DNA from: a virus
Virus record (IMG/VR): IMGVR_UViG_3300030107_002115
Coordinates: 1-64,000 of that record
Direction: 5' to 3' (one strand)
Length of the DNA stretch: 64,000 nt
Below the pieces are notes generated by a model, which did no database searches, was not told the DNA's origin, and worked only from the letters and a program-made list of their open reading frames with translations. Shown here one piece after another: positions 24,408 to 31,821 of the stretch (positions within the stretch are counted from its first letter, which is position 1; each line of letters opens with the position of its first letter). Both the position numbers and the translations under genes were made by a program.

Positions 24408-25590
24408 TATTACTTCCTTCTATTGTGAACTTTTCAGTTCGTTTATTTACATATTCTAATAACTCAGAACCTATAACATATTTTAATTGTCTTTGAATAT
24501 TAGAATCTTTATACATAAATTTATTTAGTTTTGTTGGAGTTTTTTCTTTACTTAAATATATTCCTTTTTCTATAATAGCATTACATATTTTAATCCAATT
24601 TAAAATTTTAGTTTTATTAAGTGTACCACTATGATGCCTAAACTCTATAGTTCCGTGATAATACCTAGCGTGTAAGTTTAGACCATAATATCTACAATCA
24701 TTATATTTTTCTGTACTAGGATAATAACCATCATAGTAATAATCTACTAATGATTGTTCACAATTATCTTTTGCTATGCTTTTTAAATTATCCATACTAA
24801 TAGGAAACTTTTTACACCAATTAGATTTTCTTCTAGAAGGTGGCATCATATTAAATATAGCAGGTTCTAATACTTTATAAACAATACCTATAAATGCTAT
24901 TTCTCTAGCAGATAAATCTAGAGAATTAAAATGTATATGTAAACCACAAGACCTATTGACTCTAGCTTTATAGTCAAATGCCCAATGTGTTAAGTTTGTA
25001 ATGTTATTATATAGAGAATCTCCATTTGCAGGAGTAGAGACCATCTCTGTTCCACTATATCCTTCGTCTGAATGTATAGAACCATCGTGGCAATGAGTCC
25101 AACCACTTGGATTATCTATAGTTTGTAAATCGCTAGGATATTGACACTCTGATTCTATACCTACATATCTTTTAATATCTAATTTGTTAAAAGTTGTAGA
25201 GGTTCTAGTGTTAGAAGGTAATGATAAATTATTATTAAAATTATCTACGCAATTACCTTGACATTCTGAATCGCAATTTTCACATAGAAGCTCTTCTCTA
25301 TCGTCATTCCAATACATATAATCTCTATCTCCAAGATGGTCGCATCTCTCACAATGAGAATAATACTCACCAAAACAACCATCGCAATATGGTGTATCAC
25401 TAGGACTCCAATATACTTCATCTATATATATTTCATCTGTACAAGCATCACATACATAATAATCATCTTGACATACATCACATCTATCACTATCATTTAG
25501 TTCTGCTACCTCTTCTCCACAATCATTACAACAAAGAAGCTCTACTGGAGGTGGTTCTAGGTTATTGTTTACTTGTCTTGTTTCTGGCAT
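24400..25590 (-). CDS. Amidoligase (COOH-NH2 ligase) with N-terminal zinc-finger array
   Basis: 396 residues. Residues 19-112 hold about eight CxxC units (CNDC, CDVC, CDAC, CDGC, CERC, CENC). From about 140 comes the amidoligase core: VGIESECQYP, SGWTHCHDGSI, GTEMVSTP, CGLHIHFNS, LNLHARYYHGTIEFRHHSGT. The Glu, His and Arg placement (E-x-E; H-x-H-F-N; E-F-R-H-H) matches the Amidoligase_2 family, related in fold to glutamine synthetase and gamma-glutamyl-cysteine ligase. Family role: ATP-dependent formation of an amide or isopeptide bond. Substrate unknown. It lies two genes from a glutamine amidotransferase and the larger paralogue at 27017-28966. Confidence 0.82.
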   Translation of the reverse strand: MPETRQVNNNLEPPPVELLCCNDCGEEVAELNDSDRCDVCQDDYYVCDACTDEIYIDEVYWSPSDTPYCDGCFGEYYSHCERCDHLGDRDYMYWNDDREELLCENCDSECQGNCVDNFNNNLSLPSNTRTSTTFNKLDIKRYVGIESECQYPSDLQTIDNPSGWTHCHDGSIHSDEGYSGTEMVSTPANGDSLYNNITNLTHWAFDYKARVNRSCGLHIHFNSLDLSAREIAFIGIVYKVLEPAIFNMMPPSRRKSNWCKKFPISMDNLKSIAKDNCEQSLVDYYYDGYYPSTEKYNDCRYYGLNLHARYYHGTIEFRHHSGTLNKTKILNWIKICNAIIEKGIYLSKEKTPTKLNKFMYKDSNIQRQLKYVIGSELLEYVNKRTEKFTIEGSNNE

Positions 25591-25592
25591 AA

Positions 25593-25892
25593 TTATACTC
25601 CTATATTAGTAGTTATAACTCCTACAATTAATCCATTAATTACCTTTAGCCAATTAAGTTTCTTTAAAGCATTATATATATCTACTTCTAAAGTATCACT
25701 ATTTTTATCTATGTCTACTTTAATAGATGATAAATTATCTACTTGATTTATAAGAAAATCTAAGTATTCATCATAAGAATAATTAGCTAGAAAAGGATTT
25801 TTCTTTGCTCTTTTATATAAAGTCTCAATTACATATTTCTTAGACTTTAACATTATAGAGTTAGGAAATCCTACTAGAATTACCTTTTTCAT
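25593..25892 (-). CDS. Hypothetical protein inside the amidoligase cluster, 99 aa
   Basis: MKKVILVGFPNSIMLKSKKY is followed by a tyrosine-rich helical segment (LANYSYDEYLDFLINQVDNL) and a hydrophobic C-terminus, LKVINGLIVGVITTNIGV. It overlaps the amidotransferase 3' end by 32 bases and ends two bases before the amidoligase, so all three are one transcription unit. No domain recognised. Its fixed position between the two enzymes makes it a candidate subunit or substrate carrier, though it lacks an obvious carrier-protein Ser or C-terminal Gly-Gly. Confidence 0.6.
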   Translation of the reverse strand: MKKVILVGFPNSIMLKSKKYVIETLYKRAKKNPFLANYSYDEYLDFLINQVDNLSSIKVDIDKNSDTLEVDIYNALKKLNWLKVINGLIVGVITTNIGV

Positions 25893-26997
25893 TTTTATCT
25901 CCTTCTGTTAATAGTTTAGGGGGTTCAATACCTAAAGAATTAAAATCACATTGTATACATATCCATTTATTTATATCATCATCATAATCTAATTCATCAT
26001 CTCTAGTCTCTTCGTAACAAACCTCACAATAGTTTACATTATCTTCTAATAACATCTTACTAGCAGGACTCATAGAAGAATAATCCTCATCTGGCATATG
26101 CTCTGCACAATAATTGTCTACATAAGTATAGTCTCCACAAACTTGACAATAGTTTTTTGTGTAGCTATCATTATATGATTGAGTATCTCTATCACAACTA
26201 CCATAGTTATTATAATATCCATAATGCCCACCATAATAACTACCAGATATATAGTTGTTTGTTTGACTAATAGTTTCAAACTTCTCTATATCAAATATAG
26301 GACACCTAGCAAACTTATTAGTATTATAACTATATATTTTATCTTTAGAGACATTCTTTATTTTCAATACTAGACCTGCGTCTATCATAGCATCTTCCAT
26401 TATACTTCTTGTACTAGCAAAGAATAATACCTTAGCTTTTTTCCAATAGGAAACTACCATAGGTCTACCACTTTCCCTAGCTAGATGTAGAGTAGTATTA
26501 TTCTCTTTTGCCCAAGCTACTGCAAAGTCTCCATTTATATTTTCAAACGCTTTAGATTTATCTAATCTATTAAGAGATTGAAATATAACTTCTGAGTCTA
26601 CTTGAGGAATAGTCTTACCTAAACTTCTAGCTACTTGATTATAATTATATATAACTCCATTATGTATACCTACAACTTCACCTATTGTAAATGGGTGTGC
26701 ATTATTTACTACTTTTGCTCCCGTAGTTGCAAATCTAGTATGCCCTAGTACAATAGATGTTTTTCTATCTATTTTATCTATAACATTTTGCCATTCATTT
26801 GTTCTAGTTAATGTTACAGAATCAGTTAGTGTCTTGTAGGTATATCTATCTACAGGATTCATAATAGAGAAGCCTGTACTATCAGTACCTCTCCTAGATG
26901 ATTCTTCTGTAAGATATGTAAATGTACGCTTAAGAATTTCTAGCTGATGGTCTGACTGACTATTGCTAGTCTTAGCGAATCCAAATATACCACACAT
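25861..26997 (-). CDS. Class-II glutamine amidotransferase with C-terminal zinc fingers
   Basis: 378 residues. Catalytic Cys2 is exposed after Met removal in MCGIFGFAKT. LGHTRFATTG (about 94), NAHPFTIGEVVGIHNGVIYN (about 106-126), VDSEVIFQSL and NGDFAVAW are the N-terminal-nucleophile glutaminase signatures. After about residue 270 come two CxxC blocks (CQVCGD...C, CEVCYEE...CIQC). They resemble the fingers of the adjacent amidoligases. There is no synthase domain, so the released ammonia must be used by a partner. The amidoligases on both sides are the obvious acceptors (inference). Role in the cell unknown. Confidence 0.85.
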   Translation of the reverse strand: MCGIFGFAKTSNSQSDHQLEILKRTFTYLTEESSRRGTDSTGFSIMNPVDRYTYKTLTDSVTLTRTNEWQNVIDKIDRKTSIVLGHTRFATTGAKVVNNAHPFTIGEVVGIHNGVIYNYNQVARSLGKTIPQVDSEVIFQSLNRLDKSKAFENINGDFAVAWAKENNTTLHLARESGRPMVVSYWKKAKVLFFASTRSIMEDAMIDAGLVLKIKNVSKDKIYSYNTNKFARCPIFDIEKFETISQTNNYISGSYYGGHYGYYNNYGSCDRDTQSYNDSYTKNYCQVCGDYTYVDNYCAEHMPDEDYSSMSPASKMLLEDNVNYCEVCYEETRDDELDYDDDINKWICIQCDFNSLGIEPPKLLTEGDKNEKGNSSRIS

Positions 26998-27016
26998 ATA
27001 CTATATCTCCTTTTGT

Positions 27017-28966
27017 TTATTGGTTGTCTATTTGTCTATTTGTTATATACTCACAGGCTTCACTACCACCTATTATATTTATTAATTTAATAGGTTCTAT
27101 TTTAAAGAACCTGCCTTCATTGTATATAATTCTATTTATTTTCTTACCTCTATTTGTAGATAAGTTCGCAGTCTCTTTTGTAGACTGCATTATATTATAT
27201 AAAAATTCTATCCATTTCATTATAGGTCTTGATTCTTCTGTACCTTCGTGGTGTCTAAATTCTATTGTGCCGTGATAAAATCTAGCGTGTATATTTGTAC
27301 CTATATATCTAGCCGTATTGTATCTATTTGTATTTATATCTGTTTCATTCCAATTTATATAATAAAATTTAGAGAAATCTACTATGTCTTTACATTTTAT
27401 TATATTATTATAATTAGCTATAAATCTTTTAGCATAACTAGAATCTCTCCTGTCTCTAGGTAATGACCTTGTTAATTCACTATCTATCTTAGACATAATT
27501 AAAGATATAGCTTGTAATTCTTTAAACTTAAAGTCTCTAGCATTAAAATGTATATGTACTCCACAAGTACTATCAACAAAATTACCTAAATCGTTATGAT
27601 GGTCTTCTAATTCATCTACACTTCTTTTTATACTATCTCCTACAAGTGGTGCAACGTGTTTAAATTCTACTCCTCCGTCACTTAGAGAGCCATCTGATAC
27701 AGCTTTCCAAGCTGTAGGGATATCAACATTGTCTAAATAGTGTTCACAATCATCATAATCTGTAATCACTTCACTCTCTACAGAACAATGTCTATTAATT
27801 GTATCATTTTTATTTACTTCTATAACATAAGGTGCTCTATATCTATTTTGTGTACTATACAATAAATTATTTAATTTTTGCTTACTACAACTATTGCATA
27901 GACACATATCAAAACAATATAGATATTCATTATCTAGTTTTTTCCTACAAGATGAAATATATTTCATTCTATTGTCTTTTGACTTAGATAAACATATTTC
28001 TAAGTCTAATATTGTATAATTACCACAATGATTACAAGATTTATATAATGCACTTGTGCATTCAGTACAAATATTTTTTATACCACTATCTTTCACATAA
28101 TTTAATACTTCTGAACGTATTCTATTTTCTCCGTCTACATTATTTATATATTTAAAGTTATATTCCTCTAAGCACATATCACAATCTACTTTTAATTTAT
28201 CATAACAAGTATTACAATATGTATGCTCATTAACTCTACGAGATGTCATTTCCCTAGGGACATATAATAGATTACATTTATCACAACAATACATCTCTCT
28301 TATTCTTCCATAAGAGAATGAACCTTTCATTTCTTTTTCTATCATTTTAATTCTTGTATGACTTAAACTAAAGAATCTAGAATAACTATAATTAGAATTA
28401 ATAGGCTTTACCCATTCTATTTTAGCTAAATTCTCTACAAGTGGCTTAGACTCATATTTCCAACTTAGACAGAAACTAGCTATACTATATGCACCTGTTG
28501 TATCTATAGCGTTTTTATTAATATTTTGTAGAATCTCACCCATCTCTGGGTTATCTTTATAATTAGGATATCTTTTATGTAGTGGATTATAGAACAATAC
28601 ATTATTACCATTAATTTTCGTAGAAAATATAGGTATATAAGATTGAAATAATATATCTTGACTTCTTGCTACATATATTCTCTTAGTAATTTTATGTTGT
28701 AGAATAAATCTATGTGGTGCAACATCTCTCCCATATCCTTCTATAAAGAAATCTGATATTACTTTTTTAATTGTAAACATTCTACCATATACACTATAAT
28801 AATTCTCTATTTCACTATATAGATAATTATATAAAGTTTTAGTATAATCTTTATTTATAAGTTTTGCTAGATTATTTTTATCTATATCCTCCCAAGAAAT
28901 ATGTGTATAACTTACATCAAAACACATTCTAGGATTTAAAACTAGAACTTCATTTGAATATCGCAT
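27017..28966 (-). CDS. Large amidoligase paralogue with long zinc-rich N-terminal region
   Basis: 649 residues. The first 210 have no Cys pairs and look like a separate beta/alpha domain. Residues 224-370 hold four to five zinc groups (CCDKC, CNTCY, CDMC, CTEC, CNHCG, CNSC). The amidoligase core follows: CSVESEVITDYDDC, AWKAVSDGSLSDGG, VEFKHVAP, CGVHIHFNARDF, RRDSSYAKRF, TNIHARFYHGTIEFRHHEGT. Every motif of the 396-aa paralogue is kept, so both should be catalytic. It is first of the four-gene amidoligase segment. Two ligases plus a glutaminase imply either two steps or a heteromer. Confidence 0.82.
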   Translation of the reverse strand: MRYSNEVLVLNPRMCFDVSYTHISWEDIDKNNLAKLINKDYTKTLYNYLYSEIENYYSVYGRMFTIKKVISDFFIEGYGRDVAPHRFILQHKITKRIYVARSQDILFQSYIPIFSTKINGNNVLFYNPLHKRYPNYKDNPEMGEILQNINKNAIDTTGAYSIASFCLSWKYESKPLVENLAKIEWVKPINSNYSYSRFFSLSHTRIKMIEKEMKGSFSYGRIREMYCCDKCNLLYVPREMTSRRVNEHTYCNTCYDKLKVDCDMCLEEYNFKYINNVDGENRIRSEVLNYVKDSGIKNICTECTSALYKSCNHCGNYTILDLEICLSKSKDNRMKYISSCRKKLDNEYLYCFDMCLCNSCSKQKLNNLLYSTQNRYRAPYVIEVNKNDTINRHCSVESEVITDYDDCEHYLDNVDIPTAWKAVSDGSLSDGGVEFKHVAPLVGDSIKRSVDELEDHHNDLGNFVDSTCGVHIHFNARDFKFKELQAISLIMSKIDSELTRSLPRDRRDSSYAKRFIANYNNIIKCKDIVDFSKFYYINWNETDINTNRYNTARYIGTNIHARFYHGTIEFRHHEGTEESRPIMKWIEFLYNIMQSTKETANLSTNRGKKINRIIYNEGRFFKIEPIKLINIIGGSEACEYITNRQIDNQ

Positions 28967-29096
28967 CTCTAACCTCTTTAGCTATATAAATTATATAATC
29001 TTTATATATATAGACAACACCACTAGATATTATACTTAATATACTAAGGTGTGTCTCTCCACAAGAGCCTAGTAGATGATGTATTATCTCTTTCAT
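28950..29096 (-). CDS. Possible 48-aa protein upstream of the large amidoligase
   Basis: GGAGTAGAAA precedes the ATG, and the stop overlaps the amidoligase start by 17 bases. MKEIIHHLLGSCGETHLSIL is followed by a hydrophobic helix (SIISSGVVYIYKDYIIYIA) and a charged end. The ribosome site has the same form (AGGAGTAGAAAATG) as its neighbours at 29350 and 29488. That argues it is a true gene of this micro-gene series. Confidence 0.5.
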   Translation of the reverse strand: MKEIIHHLLGSCGETHLSILSIISSGVVYIYKDYIIYIAKEVRDAIFK

Positions 29097-29113
29097 TTTC
29101 TACTCCTTATTTA

Positions 29114-29350
29114 TTATCCTGCACTCCAATATACATTCCCTTTATATTCTACAAATTCTTTCATCTCTATATCTGAATTTACTGCTTTTATAACTCCCAT
29201 TCTAACAAGTGTCTCTCTAGAATTTTTAAATTTCTTAGGTTTATAGAATTGAAAATTACCATAGTCTTTAGGTAGGTAATAAGCAACTACCCATTTTTTA
29301 TCATCTATATACATTTGCTTTATACTATAATTCCAATCTACATTACTCAT
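29114..29350 (-). CDS. Hypothetical 78-aa protein
   Basis: MSNVDWNYSIKQMYIDDKKW is followed by VVAYYLPKDYGNFQFYKPKK and a helical part ending FVEYKGNVYWSAG. Aromatic-rich and mixed alpha/beta, without Cys. A clear AGGAGTAGAAA ribosome site lies upstream. Unknown early protein. Confidence 0.6.
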   Translation of the reverse strand: MSNVDWNYSIKQMYIDDKKWVVAYYLPKDYGNFQFYKPKKFKNSRETLVRMGVIKAVNSDIEMKEFVEYKGNVYWSAG

Positions 29351-29353
29351 TTT

Positions 29354-29488
29354 CTACTCCTTATATCCAGAATCTATTTTTTCTTTTATTATTTCTTTGC
29401 AGAAATCTTTAATTTCTACAATCTCTCCATAGTATAATATATCTCTAATTAGATACATAATAGCTTTTATTAAAGCATTTCTATCCAT
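29354..29488 (-). CDS. 44-aa early micro-protein
   Basis: AGGAGTAGAGA precedes the ATG at 29488. MDRNALIKAIMYLIRDILYY continues through GEIVEIKDFCKEIIKEKIDS to GYKE. It is a single amphipathic helix or helix pair. Its stop (TAG) lies within the ribosome site of the next gene (AAGGAGTAG), a compact arrangement that suggests translational coupling. Function unknown. Confidence 0.5.
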   Translation of the reverse strand: MDRNALIKAIMYLIRDILYYGEIVEIKDFCKEIIKEKIDSGYKE

Positions 29489-29508
29489 TCTCTACTCCTT
29501 TTATTATT

Positions 29509-29634
29509 CTATAAATTTTTCATTATATAAAATACAAAGTATATTAACATCATTACAATCCATAATGCTATAAATGTTTCTTGTACTTTCTCTAAAAAGT
29601 CTATCATTCTATCTATTCTATTTTTATCTAACAT
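29509..29634 (-). CDS. 41-aa single-pass membrane micro-protein
   Basis: GGGGTGG lies upstream of the ATG at 29634. MLDKNRIDRMIDFLEKVQET is a charged helix. FIALWIVMMLIYFVFYIM is a clear membrane segment, and NL ends the chain. N-in/C-out would be expected from charge. It is the first gene after the terminator hairpin at 29651-29692. Function unknown. Confidence 0.5.
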   Translation of the reverse strand: MLDKNRIDRMIDFLEKVQETFIALWIVMMLIYFVFYIMKNL

Positions 29635-29650
29635 AACCACCCCTATATAT

Positions 29651-29692
29651 AAAAAAAGTAGTAGAATATAAAATCTCTACTACTCTTTTTTT
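29651..29692 (-). terminator. Intrinsic terminator hairpin inside the early operon
   Basis: AGTAGTAG (29657-29664) pairs with CTACTACT (29677-29684) around a 12-base loop. It is flanked by seven A on the left and seven T on the right, so it can act in both directions. On the minus strand the hairpin ends in TTTTTTT. It follows the 67-aa gene and separates the promoter-proximal early genes from the amidoligase and recombination genes, so read-through or a second promoter must feed the latter. Confidence 0.7.
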
Positions 29693-29707
29693 GTTAATAA
29701 ATATTTT

Positions 29708-29911
29708 TTAGTATTCGTAAATACCTTCTATTTCCTCAAGTTCTATCTTTTTAGATAGAGGTTTTAAATCTTTATCATATTTTAAGCTAGGGAACAAATC
29801 TTTTGTAGCTTGTTGAATTGTACGCAATTTGTGCCAGACTCTTATTTTATCTTTAAATTTGTCTAATGTGTCATTTTTTCTACGCATTTGCAAACTATAT
29901 ATATATTTCAT
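29708..29911 (-). CDS. Hypothetical 67-aa basic protein
   Basis: MKYIYSLQMRRKNDTLDKFK may start at either the first or the ninth residue (MRRKND). The body KIRVWHKLRTIQQATKDLFP is helical and basic; the C-terminus is acidic. Helix followed by an acidic tail might be a small nucleic-acid or RNA-polymerase binder, but nothing specific is seen. It is the last gene before the hairpin at 29651-29692. Confidence 0.55.
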   Translation of the reverse strand: MKYIYSLQMRRKNDTLDKFKDKIRVWHKLRTIQQATKDLFPSLKYDKDLKPLSKKIELEEIEGIYEY

Positions 29912-29931
29912 ATATTATCCTTTTTCTATTA

Positions 29932-30423
29932 TTACCAAGTTCTTTTGTCGATACCTCGTCTAAATCCAATTTTCTTAGTAGGTAAGTTTCTTAGAACAAA
30001 TCTCGCTCTATCTCGTTTATGTCTACGCTTGTCTAGTTCTATTTCTTTAGCTTGTTCTATCTCTGTAAGCGTTTGCCCTATGGTTAATTTTTTGTAGATT
30101 GTTTTCGTGTCTAAGTCTCTAACTTCTATTATGTATCCTAATTTATTTTCCTTAGAGCGTACAATTTCTATAATGTTCCAAAGCTCTATCTGCGTACTAG
30201 GTTCTAGTCTTATATTTTTCTTATCTTTTATAATCTCTAGTATATAATTATTAGACTCTATATTTTTTATATATCTAATTATTATAGTACCCTTTAATTT
30301 TATATTGCCGTATCTGTAGAGATTAAAAGGATTACTATCTTTATAATTATGTAGAAAAATATCTCTCCTAGAAGGAAGCCCGTTAGAACTTCCTTCTATT
30401 CTATGGTTTTTATTCTCTATCAT
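29932..30423 (-). CDS. Hypothetical 163-aa protein
   Basis: MIENKNHRIEGSSNGLPSRR starts a polar N-terminus. A beta-rich middle follows (IKLKGTIIIRYIKNIESNNY; IIEVRDLDTKTIYKKLTIGQ). The C-terminal helix is very Arg/Lys-rich (EIELDKRRHKRDRARFVLRN). The basic tail suggests nucleic-acid contact. The ATG overlaps the preceding stop. No family recognised. Confidence 0.55.
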   Translation of the reverse strand: MIENKNHRIEGSSNGLPSRRDIFLHNYKDSNPFNLYRYGNIKLKGTIIIRYIKNIESNNYILEIIKDKKNIRLEPSTQIELWNIIEIVRSKENKLGYIIEVRDLDTKTIYKKLTIGQTLTEIEQAKEIELDKRRHKRDRARFVLRNLPTKKIGFRRGIDKRTW

Positions 30424-30671
30424 TACTTACTTATATTAATCGTAACTTTTCCGATTGTTTGACCTAGTGGTAAATTATCCTCCCAAGCTATTTTGTTTTC
30501 TTTAACTACAGATTCGAACTTCTCCCAAGCCTTTTTTATTTCATTTGGTGCATAATGCATTTTAGGAGGCGTAGATATTTTTCCTTCTGCAATCATTTTG
30601 CTTTGAGCTTCTTTAGTTAGATAACCAGCCTCTACCATTTTATTTGAATTTTCAAAAGATAATAATTTCAT
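30423..30671 (-). CDS. Hypothetical 82-aa protein, first of its early segment
   Basis: MKLLSFENSNKMVEAGYLTK continues to a helical middle with KMHYAPNEIKKAWEKFESVV and a short beta end, GQTIGKVTINISK. Ribosome site AAAAGGACATAATAA. It starts just below the 450-bp non-coding stretch containing the palindromic repeats, so its expression may be controlled from there. Function unknown. Confidence 0.6.
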   Translation of the reverse strand: MKLLSFENSNKMVEAGYLTKEAQSKMIAEGKISTPPKMHYAPNEIKKAWEKFESVVKENKIAWEDNLPLGQTIGKVTINISK

Positions 30672-30862
30672 TTTATTATGTCCTTTTTTTCTATGCTTTG
30701 AACTTCTACAGAGACATTTTTTCTATATTTGAAGTTCTCTACATGGTTGTTTTTTTTATGTCTCATGCTGACAATTTACAAATAAAAAGTAATATGAGTC
30801 AATAAAAAAATACATATATATTAAGATAAATGTTAATGATAGGTCTATACGAAATAATAATG

Positions 30863-30939
30863 AATAAAGCAAGTGTTATTTTTAAGATATGTATAAAATG
30901 TGCTGTACATCACACTTAAAAATTTAGTGCTTGTTTATT
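30863..30939. repeat. Imperfect inverted repeat
   Basis: AATAAAGCAAGTGTTATTTTTAAG-type left arm (starting 30863) faces a right arm, CTTAAAAATTTAGTGCTTGTTTATT (30915-30939), with several mismatches. The 29-base centre contains a smaller GTG...CAC pairing. It could form a long stem in RNA from either strand or mark a protein-binding site. No promoter is obvious inside it. Confidence 0.35.
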
Positions 30940-30974
30940 AACTTGAACGGCGTTAAATTTCGGGCTTTTTAATA

Positions 30975-31045
30975 TTTTCGACTGCTTAGTCGAGTTTTCG
31001 ACTACTAATTCGAATTTTCAACTGAATAGTCGAATTTCAACTAGG
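30975..31045. repeat. Three 20-bp palindromic iterons plus a partial fourth
   Basis: Units at 30975-30994, 30995-31014 and 31015-31034 abut with an exact 20-bp period. Each reads TTTTC(G/A)ACT, a four-to-six base centre, then (T/A)(G/T)TCGA(A/G), so each is itself an inverted repeat (CGACT...AGTCG). A fourth begins TTTCAACT at 31035 and decays after 31045. A 20-bp period puts successive sites on one face of the helix (about two turns). Such arrays bind initiator, partition or repressor proteins. Confidence 0.7.
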
Positions 31046-31123
31046 AACGGGGGGGCGACCAATTCGCGAATATAAGACTACACACATTGTAGCCCTATTT
31101 TTTTAGAATGGTATGTTTATTTA

Positions 31124-31354
31124 CTAAGTCCTAATGGCTGCTATACTACTTACTGGGCCAAACATCTCGCATAATTTGTGTATATCTTTGAAATGGTAGT
31201 GTGGTTGCTTAATATGGTGTTCTGCTTTGTCACTAAAGTATACTGCTTGTTCAGCTATATAGAATGTTCCTTCCTCTACATAATGCCATTCTTTTGAATT
31301 TACTAACAATACGCTCTTTACCTCACCTACAGGCAATAATATACTCGGTCTCAC
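31124..31354 (-). CDS. Hypothetical 76-aa protein, early operon
   Basis: MRPSILLPVGEVKSVLLVNS is followed by KEWHYVEEGTFYIAEQAVYF and a His-rich part (KAEHHIKQPHYHFKDIHKLC). Six His and one Cys within 25 residues might bind a metal, though no known motif fits. The ATG overlaps the upstream stop (ATGA). Unknown. Confidence 0.55.
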   Translation of the reverse strand: MRPSILLPVGEVKSVLLVNSKEWHYVEEGTFYIAEQAVYFSDKAEHHIKQPHYHFKDIHKLCEMFGPVSSIAAIRT

Positions 31355-31557
31355 TTCTTTTTCCCCTTTTTCTCTTTCAATTTTACAATTTCCACTACTC
31401 TATCCGTAAACAGATTGATGTGATTTGCACAAACTTCAGCGTCTTTTCGCTCAATAAACCGTTTTATTGGGTAATCTGGGTGTTTTCGATTGATAAATGC
31501 TCTTCCCCTAATCATATACCAAACTTCTTCCCGATTAGTTTGTATTATTCCGTACAA
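31351..31557 (-). CDS. Hypothetical 68-aa protein, first gene of the minus operon
   Basis: MYGIIQTNREEVWYMIRGRA; an internal start at MIRGRAF is possible. The body FINRKHPDYPIKRFIERKDA and AEVCANHINLFTDRVVEIVK is alpha/beta, with a Lys-rich end. It is the promoter-proximal gene of the minus-strand operon, immediately downstream of the divergent control region. Early host-takeover function is likely by position only. Confidence 0.55.
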   Translation of the reverse strand: MYGIIQTNREEVWYMIRGRAFINRKHPDYPIKRFIERKDAEVCANHINLFTDRVVEIVKLKEKKGKKK

Positions 31558-31652
31558 ATCTTAACCTTTTTCATATAATGAAGTTACATATTATCACATA
31601 AGCTTGCAAGGCTTTTTTATATTTTTATTAGTAGAATTTTTTTTCTTTTTGT

Positions 31653-31672
31653 TATAATACGCTAGTATTATA
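31653..31672. promoter_or_regulatory. Divergent palindromic promoter/operator
   Basis: TATAATAC, a four-base GCTA spacer, and GTATTATA form an exact 8-bp inverted repeat. It places a consensus -10 hexamer TATAAT on each strand within the gap between the minus operon (first gene 31557) and the plus operon (31822). No good TTGACA box accompanies either, so it may need an activator. A protein bound to the palindrome would cover both -10 boxes. Confidence 0.5.
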
Positions 31673-31785
31673 TTTTTTCTTTTTTTATTTGTTTAAACTC
31701 TGGGGCTAAAAAGGCCCTATAACTTACAAACAAAACTAATAAATTGCAAGATAAAAATAAAAATCAATAAAAAAAAATTTTTTTC

Positions 31786-31815
31786 TTGTGAAAGTACCTA
31801 TTTTACTAGTATATT
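31786..31815 (+). promoter_or_regulatory. Candidate promoter for the late/plus operon
   Basis: TTGTGA (31786-31791), 18-bp spacer, TATATT (31810-31815), preceded by an A/T-rich upstream run. The predicted transcript start, six to seven bases downstream, coincides with the ATG at 31822, where no ribosome site is visible. The first mRNA could therefore be leaderless. Similar boxes occur at 36091-36119. Confidence 0.4.
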
Positions 31816-31821
31816 TTGGGC

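Larger units (their letters stand above)
30672..31123. other. 450-bp non-coding region, candidate origin/control region
   Basis: The only long gene-free stretch in the window. From left to right on the plus strand: an AT-rich segment (30730-30860) with no open frame; an imperfect inverted repeat (30863-30939); three 20-bp palindromic tandem repeats and a partial fourth (30975-31045); a C/G-rich patch (GGGGGGGCGACC, about 31049-31060); and CGCGAA. Repeats plus an AT-rich flank beside replication genes is the classic look of a phage origin. An operator array is the alternative. Confidence 0.5.

Noticed and set aside
26179-26373. Plus-strand frame of Ile/Thr-rich sequence
   Set aside because: Antisense of the GATase Tyr/Gly-rich linker; no ribosome site.
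25861-26997. GATase as an asparagine or glucosamine synthase
   Set aside because: Only the glutaminase domain is present; the C-terminal part is zinc-finger sequence, not a synthase or isomerase domain.
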